7,823 bases of DNA from Betaproteobacteria bacterium (GCA_025355395.1 JANXZT010000551.1:1-7823); one strand, 5' to 3'. Shown: positions 1 through 6,312, numbered from the stretch's first letter. Made by a program: numbers and translations. Notes: generated by a model not told the origin, from the sequence alone.

Positions 1-345
1 GACATCCTGATCAACGGCGAGCGCGTCGATGCGCTGTCGGTGATGGTGCATCGGTCGGTCGCCATCTACCGCGGCCGCGAGGTGGCCGCGAAAATGCGCT
101 CGCTTATCCCGCGGCAGATGTTCGACGTCGCGGTGCAGGCCTCCATCGGCGCACAGATCATCGCCCGCGAGACGATCAAGGCGATGCGCAAGAATGTGCT
201 TGCCAAATGCTACGGCGGCGATATCACCCGCAAGAAAAAACTACTCGAGAAGCAGAAAGCGGGCAAGAAGCGGATGAAAGCAGTCGGAAACGTGGAAATT
301 CCGCAGGAGGCATTTCTCGCGATCCTGCAGATCGGTGACAAATGA
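1..345 (+). CDS. lepA: Elongation factor 4 (LepA), C-terminal fragment
   Basis: This is the last 114 residues of the ribosome-associated GTPase EF4/LepA, which acts on the translating ribosome in the cytoplasm. The 5' part, including the G domain, lies outside the window. The reading frame is open from base 1 and stops with TGA at 343-345. The visible part is the LepA-specific C-terminal domain: it contains the segments INGERVDAL, RGREVAAKMRSLIPRQ, RKNVLAKCYGGDITRKKKLL and KQKAGKKRMKAVGNVE, and ends QEAFLAILQIGDK. These are near-invariant in the family, and the domain end is at the normal place, so the gene is intact here. It is the first gene of the lepA-lepB-rnc-era group, transcribed rightward. 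Identification is very secure from sequence. Confidence 0.97.
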   Translation, partial: DILINGERVDALSVMVHRSVAIYRGREVAAKMRSLIPRQMFDVAVQASIGAQIIARETIKAMRKNVLAKCYGGDITRKKKLLEKQKAGKKRMKAVGNVEIPQEAFLAILQIGDK

Positions 346-481
346 GACAGCGCGCGCATCGGCGCGGACGAAATGCGTCCCTTTCGGGGGCGTCGCCTTC
401 CGCGCCGTGGGACAATGCGCGCCGAGCAAATCACGATCCGTGTTGCCTGCCTTCCATCCGCCGTGCGATCCGACCCGCGCC
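346..481 (+). other. lepA-lepB spacer with inverted repeats
   Basis: This 136-base gap is the longest inside the operon. It holds an 8-base inverted repeat, GGCGCGGA at 361-368 and TCCGCGCC at 399-406. Nested inside is a 5-bp hairpin, GGACG (366-370) and CGTCC (376-380), around AAATG. No poly-T run follows, so it is not a classic intrinsic terminator, and I see no convincing -35/-10 pair. The lepB frame stays open through the whole gap, back to a GTG at 335, so the region could in principle be coding. It may be a structured leader of lepB, but in GC-rich DNA such inverted repeats also occur by chance. Confidence 0.3.
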
Positions 482-1309
482 ATGAACTTTGCCCTCATTC
501 TCTTCCTTGCCACGCTCGTCACCGGGCTCATTGCACTTGCCGACCGCCTGTGGCTCGCCCGGGAGCGCCCCGCAGGCGCGGCCGAGCCTTGGTGGGTCGA
601 GTATCCGAAAAGCTTCTTTCCGGTGCTCCTCATCGTGTTCCTGCTGCGCTCTTTCGTCGCCGAGCCCTTCAAGATTCCATCGTCCTCGATGCGCCCGACG
701 CTCGAAGTCGGCGATTTCATACTGGTGAACAAATTCACCTACGGCCTGCGCCTGCCGGTGATCGAGCACAAGATCGTTTCGCTGGGCGACCCTCAACGCG
801 GCGATGTGGTCGTGTTCCGCTATCCGGTGAATCCCTCGCAGGATTTCATCAAGCGGGTGGTCGGCGTCGGCGGCGACGAAGTGGTCTATCGCGACAAGCA
901 GCTCATGGTAAACGGCAAGGCATGGCCGTTGCAGCGCGACGGCAGCTACAGCTATCTCGAGGGCCTGCGCTTCGAGACCATGGAGCGCGCCATGGAAGCG
1001 GCGGACACGGGCTCGGGCGTGAGGAATCACCAGGTGGCGTTGAACCCGGCGGCGGCGCCGGTTTACCCGCAGAATGTGCGCCCGTTCCCCCGGCGCGAAA
1101 ACTGCGACTACAATGACCGCGGATTTACCTGCCGCGTACCACCCGGCGAATATTTCATGATGGGCGACAATCGCGACAACAGCGACGACAGCAGGTACTG
1201 GGGCTTCGTGCCCGACGACCATATCCGCGGGCGCGCATTCTTTATCTGGTTCAATTGGGATGACATCAGCAGCCTCGCGCTCAAGCGCGTCGGCACCGCT
1301 ATTCACTGA
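482..1309 (+). CDS. lepB: Signal peptidase I (LepB)
   Basis: This 275-residue inner-membrane serine protease cleaves signal peptides from exported preproteins on the periplasmic side. Two hydrophobic segments are visible at about residues 2-20 and 45-60. The catalytic Ser/Lys dyad follows: Ser69 in IPSSSMRPTL (64-73) and Lys124 in DFIKRVVGVGGDEV. The conserved GDNRDNSDDSRYWG box spans 228-241. Cys208 and Cys217 are placed like the disulfide pair of enterobacterial LepB. The segment of about 155-205 is the variable insertion typical of Gram-negative enzymes. I chose ATG at 482 because the protein then begins at the first membrane segment. The frame stays open upstream to a GTG at 335 that overlaps the lepA stop, but the extra 49 residues are Arg/Ala-rich and do not look like LepB. 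No good Shine-Dalgarno is seen before either start. Function is secure; the start is less so. Confidence 0.95.
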   Translation: MNFALILFLATLVTGLIALADRLWLARERPAGAAEPWWVEYPKSFFPVLLIVFLLRSFVAEPFKIPSSSMRPTLEVGDFILVNKFTYGLRLPVIEHKIVSLGDPQRGDVVVFRYPVNPSQDFIKRVVGVGGDEVVYRDKQLMVNGKAWPLQRDGSYSYLEGLRFETMERAMEAADTGSGVRNHQVALNPAAAPVYPQNVRPFPRRENCDYNDRGFTCRVPPGEYFMMGDNRDNSDDSRYWGFVPDDHIRGRAFFIWFNWDDISSLALKRVGTAIH

Positions 1310-1319
1310 CGGGGACTAC

Positions 1320-1323
1320 GGAG
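1320..1323 (+). promoter_or_regulatory. Ribosome binding site of the DUF4845 gene
   Basis: GGAG lies 5 bases before the ATG at 1329. It fixes that ATG as the start, rather than the in-frame ATG at 1260 inside lepB. Confidence 0.7.
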
Positions 1324-1328
1324 AAGCC

Positions 1329-1691
1329 ATGCAGGCACGACGCACGCAGCGCGGTCTCACAATCAGCGGCTTTCTCTTTGTCGCTTTCGTGGTGGTGGCC
1401 ATCGTCATGCTGGGTGCCCGCATCACGCCGGCCTTCATCGAGTATTACTCGGTCAGGCAAGCACTCGGCGATACCCTCGCGGAAGCCAAGGATCCGACCA
1501 TCGTGGTCGACCTCAGGAAGTCTTTCCAGCGGCGCGTCGACACCGGCTACATCGAATCGGTGAGCGGCAACGATCTCGAGATCAGCAAGGAAGGTAACAC
1601 GGTGACCGCAAGCGTCTCCTGGACCCGCACGCTGCACCTCGTTGCCAATGCCAGCCTGATTCTCGAGTTCGACGCCTCGGCCACGCGCTGA
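1329..1691 (+). CDS. DUF4845 single-span membrane protein
   Basis: This 120-residue protein matches the DUF4845 family, whose members commonly sit between lepB and rnc in betaproteobacteria. Its role is unknown. A basic N-terminus (MQARRTQRGL) is followed by one hydrophobic helix at about 12-30. The remaining 90 residues are soluble and probably periplasmic, ending in an alternating, beta-like stretch (TVTASVSWTRTLHL, 91-104). The N-terminus resembles the basic leader, Gly and hydrophobic helix of type IV prepilins (RGLTISGFLFVAFVVVAIV), but the +5 Glu of true pilins is missing. The start is supported by a Shine-Dalgarno at 1320-1323. It begins 19 bases after the lepB stop and ends 39 bases before rnc, so it is probably co-transcribed with both. 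The family call rests on context and overall pattern. Confidence 0.8.
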   Translation: MQARRTQRGLTISGFLFVAFVVVAIVMLGARITPAFIEYYSVRQALGDTLAEAKDPTIVVDLRKSFQRRVDTGYIESVSGNDLEISKEGNTVTASVSWTRTLHLVANASLILEFDASATR

Positions 1692-1712
1692 GCACCCGGA
1701 CCCATTCGCCAG

Positions 1713-1736
1713 AGGCATGCCGGCCGGAGAATGCCT
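1713..1736 (+). promoter_or_regulatory. Possible hairpin covering the rnc start codon
   Basis: AGGCAT at 1713-1718 is complementary to ATGCCT at 1731-1736, and the second arm begins with the rnc ATG itself. The 12-base loop carries GGAG (1726-1729), the only Shine-Dalgarno-like motif, which is just 1 base before the ATG. Folding would hide the start codon. In enterobacteria rnc is autoregulated by RNase III cutting a leader stem, but that stem is longer and lies further upstream. The 6-bp stem may be chance. Confidence 0.3.
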
Positions 1737-2414
1737 TCCACTGCACTGCGTGACCAGCTCGGTTACGTCTTTAATCGCCCGGAGCTTCTCACCCAGGCGC
1801 TGACCCATCGCAGCCACAGCGCGACGCACAACGAGCGCCTGGAATTCGTAGGCGACTCCGTGTTGAATTGCGCGATTGCGGTGGCGATCTACCAGCGCTT
1901 TCCGCAGATCCCGGAGGGTGACCTTTCCCGCGTACGCGCCAACCTCGTCAATGGCGACACCCTGGCAAGTATTGCGCGGCGCCTCAATGTCGGCGCGGCG
2001 ATCCGTCTTGGCGAAGGCGAGTTGCGCAGTGGCGGGACGGATCGGCCGTCGATCGTCGCCGATGCGCTCGAGGCGATCTTTGGTGCGATCTTTCTCGACG
2101 GAGGCTTCGATGCGGCGCGCAACGTGATCGAGGCGATCTATGGCGCCGAGCTCGACGCCGTCGACCCCGCGACGCCCACAAAGGATGCCAAGACGGTGCT
2201 GCAGGAATGGCTGCAGGCGCGGCGCGTTGCGGTGCCGGAATACGTCGTGACCCATGTTGCCGGCGAAGCGCATTTGCAGAGCTTTACCGTGGAGTGCCGC
2301 ATCACCGGGTTGCAGGTCACGACCCTCGGTGAGGGTAAGAGCCGGCGCACGGCAGAGCAGCGCGCCGCGGCCGCGGCCTACGCCAACGTTTCCGGTAAAA
2401 CCGCAGGGCAATGA
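1731..2414 (+). CDS. rnc: Ribonuclease III
   Basis: This 227-residue endonuclease cuts double-stranded RNA, maturing rRNA precursors and processing some mRNAs in the cytoplasm. The N-terminal catalytic domain (about 1-145) carries the family signature NERLEFVGDSVL at 34-45. The metal-binding acids are Glu35, Glu38, Asp42, Asp111 and Glu114 (the last two in DALEAIFGAIFLDGG), an offset of three from the E. coli numbering. A double-stranded-RNA-binding domain follows at about 152-221 (DAKTVLQEWLQ to RRTAEQRAAAAAY). Length is normal. The ATG at 1731 gives the usual short lead into the LGYVFNRPELLTQALTHRS motif. No in-frame alternative lies just upstream, although the Shine-Dalgarno spacing is poor. 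The gene overlaps era by 4 bases (ATGA). Confidence 0.97.
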   Translation: MPSTALRDQLGYVFNRPELLTQALTHRSHSATHNERLEFVGDSVLNCAIAVAIYQRFPQIPEGDLSRVRANLVNGDTLASIARRLNVGAAIRLGEGELRSGGTDRPSIVADALEAIFGAIFLDGGFDAARNVIEAIYGAELDAVDPATPTKDAKTVLQEWLQARRVAVPEYVVTHVAGEAHLQSFTVECRITGLQVTTLGEGKSRRTAEQRAAAAAYANVSGKTAGQ

Positions 2415-3310
2415 GCGACGCGCCAAAAGTCATGATCTTTCGCTGCGGCCATGTGGCCATCGTCGGCCGCCCCAACGTGGGCAAGTCCACCTTGCTCAAT
2501 CACTTGGTCGGCCAGAAGGTGAGCATCACTTCCAAAAAGGCACAGACCACACGTCACCAAGTGACCGGAATCCTGACGACCGGGGATGCCCAATTCATCT
2601 TCGTCGATACGCCCGGCTTCCAGACGTTGCACCGCTCGCGCCTGAACATGCGCATGAACCGCGCGGTGACCGAAGGGCTTTCCAGCGTGGATGCGGTGAT
2701 CGTAGTGATCGAGGCCGGCCGCACGGTCGCCGCCGACCGGAACGTAATTGCCCTTTTGCCGCACGACGCGCACGCCGTGGTGGCGCTCAACAAGATCGAC
2801 CAACTCGGCGACCGCGACGTATTGCTGCCACAAATGGCCGGGCTTGCGGCCTTGTATCCATTCGTGGCCATCGTGCCGGTAAGTGCGGAAAAGGATCAAC
2901 GCTTGAACGAGCTTGCAGCGGCGCTGCGGCCGCTCGTCCCCGAGCGCCCGGCCATGTACGGGAGCGACGAGATTACCGATCGCGATGAGCGGTTCCTTGC
3001 CTCCGAGCTTATCCGCGAAAAAATATTCCGGCTGCTCGGCGAAGAAGTGCCCTACGCCGCTACGGTCGCGATCGATCAGTTTGCGCTGGAAGGCGAAATG
3101 CGCCGAATCCACGCGACCGTCTACGTCGAACGCGCCAACCAGCGCGCCATTCTGCTGGGTGCGGGAGGCACACAGATGAAGGAGATCGCCACCCGTGCCC
3201 GCGAGGACATGGAGCGGATGTTCGGCGGCCGCGTGTTCCTGGAAGTGTGGGTCAAGATCAAGCGTGGCTGGGCCGACGACGACAATCTGCTGAAGCGGTT
3301 CGGCTATTGA
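2411..3310 (+). CDS. era: GTPase Era
   Basis: This 299-residue GTPase binds 16S rRNA near its 3' end and helps assemble the 30S subunit, linking ribosome maturation to growth. The N-terminal GTPase domain has G1 GRPNVGKS (19-26), a Thr-rich switch I with AQTTRHQ (44-50), G3 DTPG (66-69), G4 NKID (127-130) and G5 SAE (158-160). The C-terminal KH RNA-binding domain, from about 205, contains the Gly-rich loop GAGGTQMKEI (250-259) and ends in the conserved VKIKRGWADDDNLLKRFGY. All nucleotide-binding motifs are intact. It starts inside the rnc stop (ATGA), so translation is probably coupled, and its stop overlaps the recO start (TGATG). Confidence 0.97.
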   Translation: MSDAPKVMIFRCGHVAIVGRPNVGKSTLLNHLVGQKVSITSKKAQTTRHQVTGILTTGDAQFIFVDTPGFQTLHRSRLNMRMNRAVTEGLSSVDAVIVVIEAGRTVAADRNVIALLPHDAHAVVALNKIDQLGDRDVLLPQMAGLAALYPFVAIVPVSAEKDQRLNELAAALRPLVPERPAMYGSDEITDRDERFLASELIREKIFRLLGEEVPYAATVAIDQFALEGEMRRIHATVYVERANQRAILLGAGGTQMKEIATRAREDMERMFGGRVFLEVWVKIKRGWADDDNLLKRFGY

Positions 3311-4122
3311 TGGCCGCGCGTTCGCAACCGCTGCGACGCGAAGGCGAGCCCGGATTCGTGCTGCACACTTACGCCTACCGCGAGACCAGTCTCATCGTCG
3401 AGGCGTTCACGGTTAACTTCGGCCGTGTCGCGATGGTGGCGCGCGGGGCCAAACGACCGCGCTCGGAGTTGCGCGGCGTGCTGCAGGGGTTTGCGCCCCT
3501 GTTGCTGGCCTGGTCGGGACAGCAGGAGCTGAAGACCCTGGCCAAAGCCGAATGGCGCGGCGGGCTGCCCCTATTGCACGGATCGGCCCTTCTTTGCGGC
3601 TTCTATTTGAACGAGCTTCTGCTGAAGCTTCTACCGCGTGAAGACGCACATCCTGCACTCTATGCCGAGTACGAAACCGCGCTCACCGAGCTTGCCGCGG
3701 GCGCGGAACAGGCGAGAGTGCTGCGCCGTTTCGAGGTGCGCCTTCTCGCGGAGCTGGGCTACGCACTGCCACTGGTGCGTGAAGCCGACACCGGAAAATC
3801 AGTGGAGCCCGGCGCGCGGTACCATTACGCCTTCGATCGTGGGCCGCGTGCCATCGATGGTCCCACACTCTCACCCACCCATCCGGGGGAGCGCTGGCCA
3901 ATCGTGCGCGGGGCGACGCTCCTGGCCCTCGCCGATCATCGTTACCCGGATGCCGAGACCGCCGCGGAAGCCAAGCGCCTGATGCGCGAGGTGCTCGATC
4001 ATTATCTCGAGCAGCGGGGCGTCGAAAGCCGCCGCCTCGTGCAGGACCTTCAGGCGCTGGACGAGGACGCGTTCCGCGCGCCCCCTCCACGGTCCAACGA
4101 AAGGAATTCCGAACGTGATTGA
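3310..4122 (+). CDS. recO: DNA repair protein RecO
   Basis: This 270-residue protein is a recombination mediator that acts with RecR (and RecF) to load RecA on SSB-coated single-stranded DNA. The N-terminal OB-fold is recognisable: GFVLHTYAYRETSLIVEAFT (15-34), then GRVAMVARGAKRPRSELRG (38-56) and FAPLLLAWSG. The helical C-terminal part includes CGFYLNELLLKLLPRED (96-112), a family hallmark. The only cysteine is Cys96, so the zinc-finger cysteines found in many RecO proteins are absent, as in the E. coli protein. The C-terminus has a short Pro/Arg-rich tail (257-270). ATG at 3310 shares its A with the era TGA, the expected coupled start. An in-frame ATG at 3247 would run 64 bases into era and adds no RecO-like sequence. 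The 3' end overlaps pdxJ by 8 bases. Confidence 0.93.
   Translation: MAARSQPLRREGEPGFVLHTYAYRETSLIVEAFTVNFGRVAMVARGAKRPRSELRGVLQGFAPLLLAWSGQQELKTLAKAEWRGGLPLLHGSALLCGFYLNELLLKLLPREDAHPALYAEYETALTELAAGAEQARVLRRFEVRLLAELGYALPLVREADTGKSVEPGARYHYAFDRGPRAIDGPTLSPTHPGERWPIVRGATLLALADHRYPDAETAAEAKRLMREVLDHYLEQRGVESRRLVQDLQALDEDAFRAPPPRSNERNSERD
4101..4105 (+). promoter_or_regulatory. Ribosome binding site of pdxJ
   Basis: AAGGA, located within the end of recO, lies 9 bases before the GTG at 4115. It supports that GTG as the pdxJ start. It is one of the best Shine-Dalgarno matches in the operon. Confidence 0.65.
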
Positions 4123-4885
4123 GCTTGGGGTCAACATCGACCATGTCGCGACGTTGCGCGAGGCGCGGCGCACCTATGAGCCCGACCCGGTATGGGCAGC
4201 CGTGGAAGCGCATCTTGGCGGCGCGGATGGCATCACCGTTCACTTGCGCGAGGACCGCCGTCATATCCAGGACGAGGATGTGCGGCGGCTTCGGGAACTG
4301 GTTCATATCAAGCTCAACCTGGAAATGGCGGCGACGCCGGAGATGCTCGACATTGCGTGTCGCCTGCGGCCGGAGATGGCCATGCTCGTGCCGGAAGGCA
4401 GGCACGAAATCACCACCGAAGGCGGCCTCGACGTCGCGGGCATGGAGGGCAAGCTAAAGGATGCCGTGCAGCAGCTTGGCGCCGCGGGAATCGTCACCAG
4501 CGTTTTCATCGACGCCGAGTTGCATCAGGTAGAGGCGGCGGCGCGCATCGGCACCCGCGTGTGCGAACTGCACACCGGGCCCTACGCGCATGCGTTCCAT
4601 GCCCGCGGCCGCGACGCGCAGTCAGCGGCGGTGCTGGAAGAGATCGCGAAGCTGCGCGATACCGGGGCCGCCATTCAGGCGGCGGGGATGCGCTTCAATG
4701 CCGGCCACGCGCTCAACTACTTCAATGTTCAACCCATCGCCGCACTCCCCGGCGTGCGGGAGCTGCACATCGGCCATGCGATCGTTTCGCGCGCGGTGTT
4801 CGTCGGCTTGCGCGAGGCCGTGCGCACCATGAAAGGATTGCTGCGGGAAGCCGCCGTCCACCCGATGGACCGGGCATCACCGTGA
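4115..4885 (+). CDS. pdxJ: Pyridoxine 5'-phosphate synthase
   Basis: This 256-residue TIM-barrel enzyme condenses 3-amino-2-oxopropyl phosphate with 1-deoxy-D-xylulose 5-phosphate to give pyridoxine 5'-phosphate, the ring-closing step of the DXP-dependent vitamin B6 pathway. Family motifs are complete: GVNIDHVATLREAR (5-18), DGITVHLREDRRHI (38-51, with active-site His43), KLNLEMA (66-72, with Glu70), LVPEGRHEITTEGGLD (91-106), ELHTGPYA (151-158), and AGHALNYFNV (196-205, with His198). The start is GTG, not ATG. It gives the canonical N-terminus MIELGVNIDH and is supported by AAGGA at 4101-4105. The gene overlaps recO by 8 bases and the next gene by 4 (GTGA). Its neighbour in many relatives, acpS, is not present. 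Confidence 0.97.
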   Translation: MIELGVNIDHVATLREARRTYEPDPVWAAVEAHLGGADGITVHLREDRRHIQDEDVRRLRELVHIKLNLEMAATPEMLDIACRLRPEMAMLVPEGRHEITTEGGLDVAGMEGKLKDAVQQLGAAGIVTSVFIDAELHQVEAAARIGTRVCELHTGPYAHAFHARGRDAQSAAVLEEIAKLRDTGAAIQAAGMRFNAGHALNYFNVQPIAALPGVRELHIGHAIVSRAVFVGLREAVRTMKGLLREAAVHPMDRASP

Positions 4886-5874
4886 CGCAGCAGGGCGCTT
4901 CGCTGCACACGCCGCGGGGTCCCGTGATGCTCGACATTGCGGGCTGCACGGTGACACCCGGGGAGCGGGAACGCCTGCTGCATCCAGCGGTCGGTGGCGT
5001 CATTTTCTTCACCCGGAATTACGAATCTCCGGCCCAGCTTAAGGCATTGACGGCGTCGATCGCCGTGCTGCGTTCCCCCGCGTTGTTGATCGCCGTGGAC
5101 CACGAGGGCGGGCGCGTGCAGCGGTTCCGGAGTTATTTTTCTGCAATCCCGCCCATGCGCACGCTGGGCGAGTGCTGGGACCGCGACGTCGCTGCAGCCG
5201 CACGCGAGGCCACGCGCCTGGGATGGACCCTCGCATCCGAATTGCGGGCGTGCGGCGTCGACTTCAGTTTCACTCCGGTGCTCGATCTCGATCATGCCCG
5301 AAGCCGCGTGATCGGCGATCGCGCCTTTCACCGCAATCCCAATGCAGTGGCGCACCTGGCGGTCGCATTGCACGGCGGCTTGCATGCCGGTGGAATGCCC
5401 GCGGTGGGCAAGCATTTCCCGGGACATGGTTACGCCGCAGCGGATTCTCACACACACCTGCCCACGGACGAGCGCACGCTCGATGCGCTGATCGTCGATG
5501 ATCTCGTGCCGTTTGGGGCGATGATCGGTCACGGCCTGGAAGCGATCATGCCGGCGCATGTGGTCTATCCTGCCGTCGACGCGCTCCCCGCCGGGTACTC
5601 GTCGAAGTGGCTGCAGGACGTGCTGCGAACGCGCTTTCGGTTCGACGGAGTGATCTTTTCCGATGACCTCGGCATGGCGGGCGCAAGAAGCGCAGGTGAC
5701 ATGGTGCAGCGCGCGGATGCAGCCCTTGCCGCGGGCTGCGACGTGGTGCTGGTTTGCAACGACCCGGAAGGTGCCGATCGGTTGCTGAGCACTTGGCATC
5801 CGGCGCCCGCGCCGACGTTGGCGCGCCGGTGGGAACGCATGGCGGGCCGGGTGGTGGGTGCTTGCCTGGTGTGA
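4882..5874 (+). CDS. nagZ: Beta-N-acetylglucosaminidase NagZ (GH3)
   Basis: This 330-residue cytoplasmic glycosidase of family GH3 removes N-acetylglucosamine from anhydro-muropeptides during peptidoglycan recycling. In some Gram-negative bacteria its product feeds AmpC beta-lactamase induction. Motifs in order are GPVMLDIAG (13-21), GGVIFFTRNYESP (38-50), VDHEGGRVQRF (72-82), GKHFPGHG (176-183), DSHTHLP (188-194, with His190 as the likely acid/base) and VIFSDDLGM (257-265, with Asp261 as the likely nucleophile). GTG at 4882 overlaps the pdxJ TGA (GTGA) and suggests coupling. An in-frame GTG at 4924 or ATG at 4927 would start at the conserved PVMLD and is the main alternative. The frame is also open far upstream inside pdxJ, which is a GC-rich shadow. 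The product has no signal peptide. Confidence 0.94.
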   Translation: MTQQGASLHTPRGPVMLDIAGCTVTPGERERLLHPAVGGVIFFTRNYESPAQLKALTASIAVLRSPALLIAVDHEGGRVQRFRSYFSAIPPMRTLGECWDRDVAAAAREATRLGWTLASELRACGVDFSFTPVLDLDHARSRVIGDRAFHRNPNAVAHLAVALHGGLHAGGMPAVGKHFPGHGYAAADSHTHLPTDERTLDALIVDDLVPFGAMIGHGLEAIMPAHVVYPAVDALPAGYSSKWLQDVLRTRFRFDGVIFSDDLGMAGARSAGDMVQRADAALAAGCDVVLVCNDPEGADRLLSTWHPAPAPTLARRWERMAGRVVGACLV

Positions 5875-5920
5875 CGTCGCTGCAACCGCAGGGGAGGCGA
5901 GACCTTCGCATATGTCAGGT

Positions 5921-6126
5921 CGTCATTCCCGCGGACGCGGAAATCCAAGCGGAACGTCAGCGAAGAAAATCAATCCGCATCGTTGTTCCCGCGCACGCGG
6001 GAATCCAAGCGGAACGTCAGCGAAGAAAATCAATCCGCATCGTCATTCCCGCGGACGCGGGAATCCAAGCGGAACGTCAGCGAAGAAAATAAATCCGCAT
6101 CGTGGTTCCCACGGACGCGGAAATCC
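5921..6126. repeat. 60-base tandem repeat with REP-like palindrome, 3.4 copies
   Basis: Units begin at 5921, 5981, 6041 and 6101 (the last partial, to about 6126). Each has a palindromic head of about 27 bases (CGTCATTCCCGCG to AATCCA) and a 33-base tail that begins AGCGGAACGTCAGCG and ends CAATCCGCAT. The tail is the same in units 1-3 except for one C-to-A change at 6071+20 (base 6091). The head folds as ATTCCCGCG-GA-CGCGGGAAT, perfect in unit 3 (6045-6064). It has only an outermost G-T mispair in unit 2 and is mismatched in units 1 and 4. The tail has its own 5-bp stem (GCGGA 5949-5953 and TCCGC 5974-5978). The ATTCCC...GGGAAT core resembles dispersed palindromes such as dRS3 of Neisseria. 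The array looks like a local tandem amplification of such an element. Confidence 0.9.
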
Positions 6127-6194
6127 ATTCTTACATGTTCAGACTGGGTCTGGTTCAAAGTCAAAATGGATCCCTGCGTTCGCAGGGATGACGA
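6101..6194. repeat. Composite inverted-repeat element (BIME/MITE-like)
   Basis: The last 60-base unit (from 6101) is matched by an inverted copy at its right end. ATCCATT (6123-6129) is complementary to AATGGAT (6165-6171). The flank TGGATCCCTGCG...GGGATGACG (6168-6194) agrees with the reverse complement of unit 1's head (5921-5947) at 21 of 27 positions, every difference being a transition. The right arm also folds on itself, ATCCCTGCG (6170-6178) with CGCAGGGAT (6181-6189). The middle has a small CAGAC-TGG-GTCTG hairpin (6140-6152). No transposase or terminal target duplication is visible. It may be a non-autonomous mobile repeat or a transcription-ending structure. Confidence 0.65.
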
Positions 6195-6298
6195 TTGACC
6201 ACGCAGGTTCGGGTGGATGACGGCTCACCGGCGTCAGGTTCGCAGGGATGACGGCTCACCCGGCGTCAGGTTCGCAGGGATTACGGCTGACCGCCGCC
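6175..6298. repeat. Degenerate 31-32-base tandem repeat, about 4 copies
   Basis: The unit is close to CAGGTTCGCAGGGATGACGG followed by CTCACCCGGCGT. Clear copies start at 6204, 6235 and 6267 (periods 31 and 32). A diverged first copy, sharing GTTCGCAGGGATGACG, lies at 6175-6203 and doubles as the right arm of the composite element. The first and third full copies have several substitutions. The likely origin is duplication of the palindrome arm into neighbouring sequence. A further faint relative (CTCGCCGGGATAGCG) follows at 6302-6316. No protein-coding signal. Confidence 0.75.
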
Positions 6299-6312
6299 AC
6301 GCTCGCCGGGAT

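Noticed and set aside
431..1306. 291-residue antisense frame over lepB
   Set aside because: It lies wholly opposite lepB, with composition typical of GC-rich antisense shadows and no recognisable domain.
1717..1803. Small upstream frame (28 codons) overlapping the rnc start
   Set aside because: It has an ATG but its AGAGG is only 1 base away, and nothing suggests that the peptide is conserved.
1299..2426. 375-residue antisense frame over the DUF4845 gene and rnc
   Set aside because: It is the antisense of two well-supported genes and shows no family motif.
4192..4881. Long N-terminal extension of nagZ through pdxJ (560-residue frame)
   Set aside because: The upstream part is an out-of-frame reading of pdxJ, rich in Arg/Gly/Ala, with no NagZ similarity. 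NagZ proteins begin close to the GPVMLD motif.
4729..5799. 356-residue antisense frame over nagZ
   Set aside because: It mirrors nagZ codon structure, has no domain I can recognise and no start signals.
5921..6126. CRISPR array
   Set aside because: The period and hairpin fit, but the intervening 33-base segments are the same in units 1-3 apart from one base, there are only about three units, and no cas gene is in the window.
5754..6220. Open frames encoding a 20-residue repeat protein across the tandem array
   Set aside because: The 60-base period is a multiple of three, so frames stay open automatically. One such frame begins inside nagZ, none has a ribosome binding site I could identify, and the DNA is explained by palindromic repeats.
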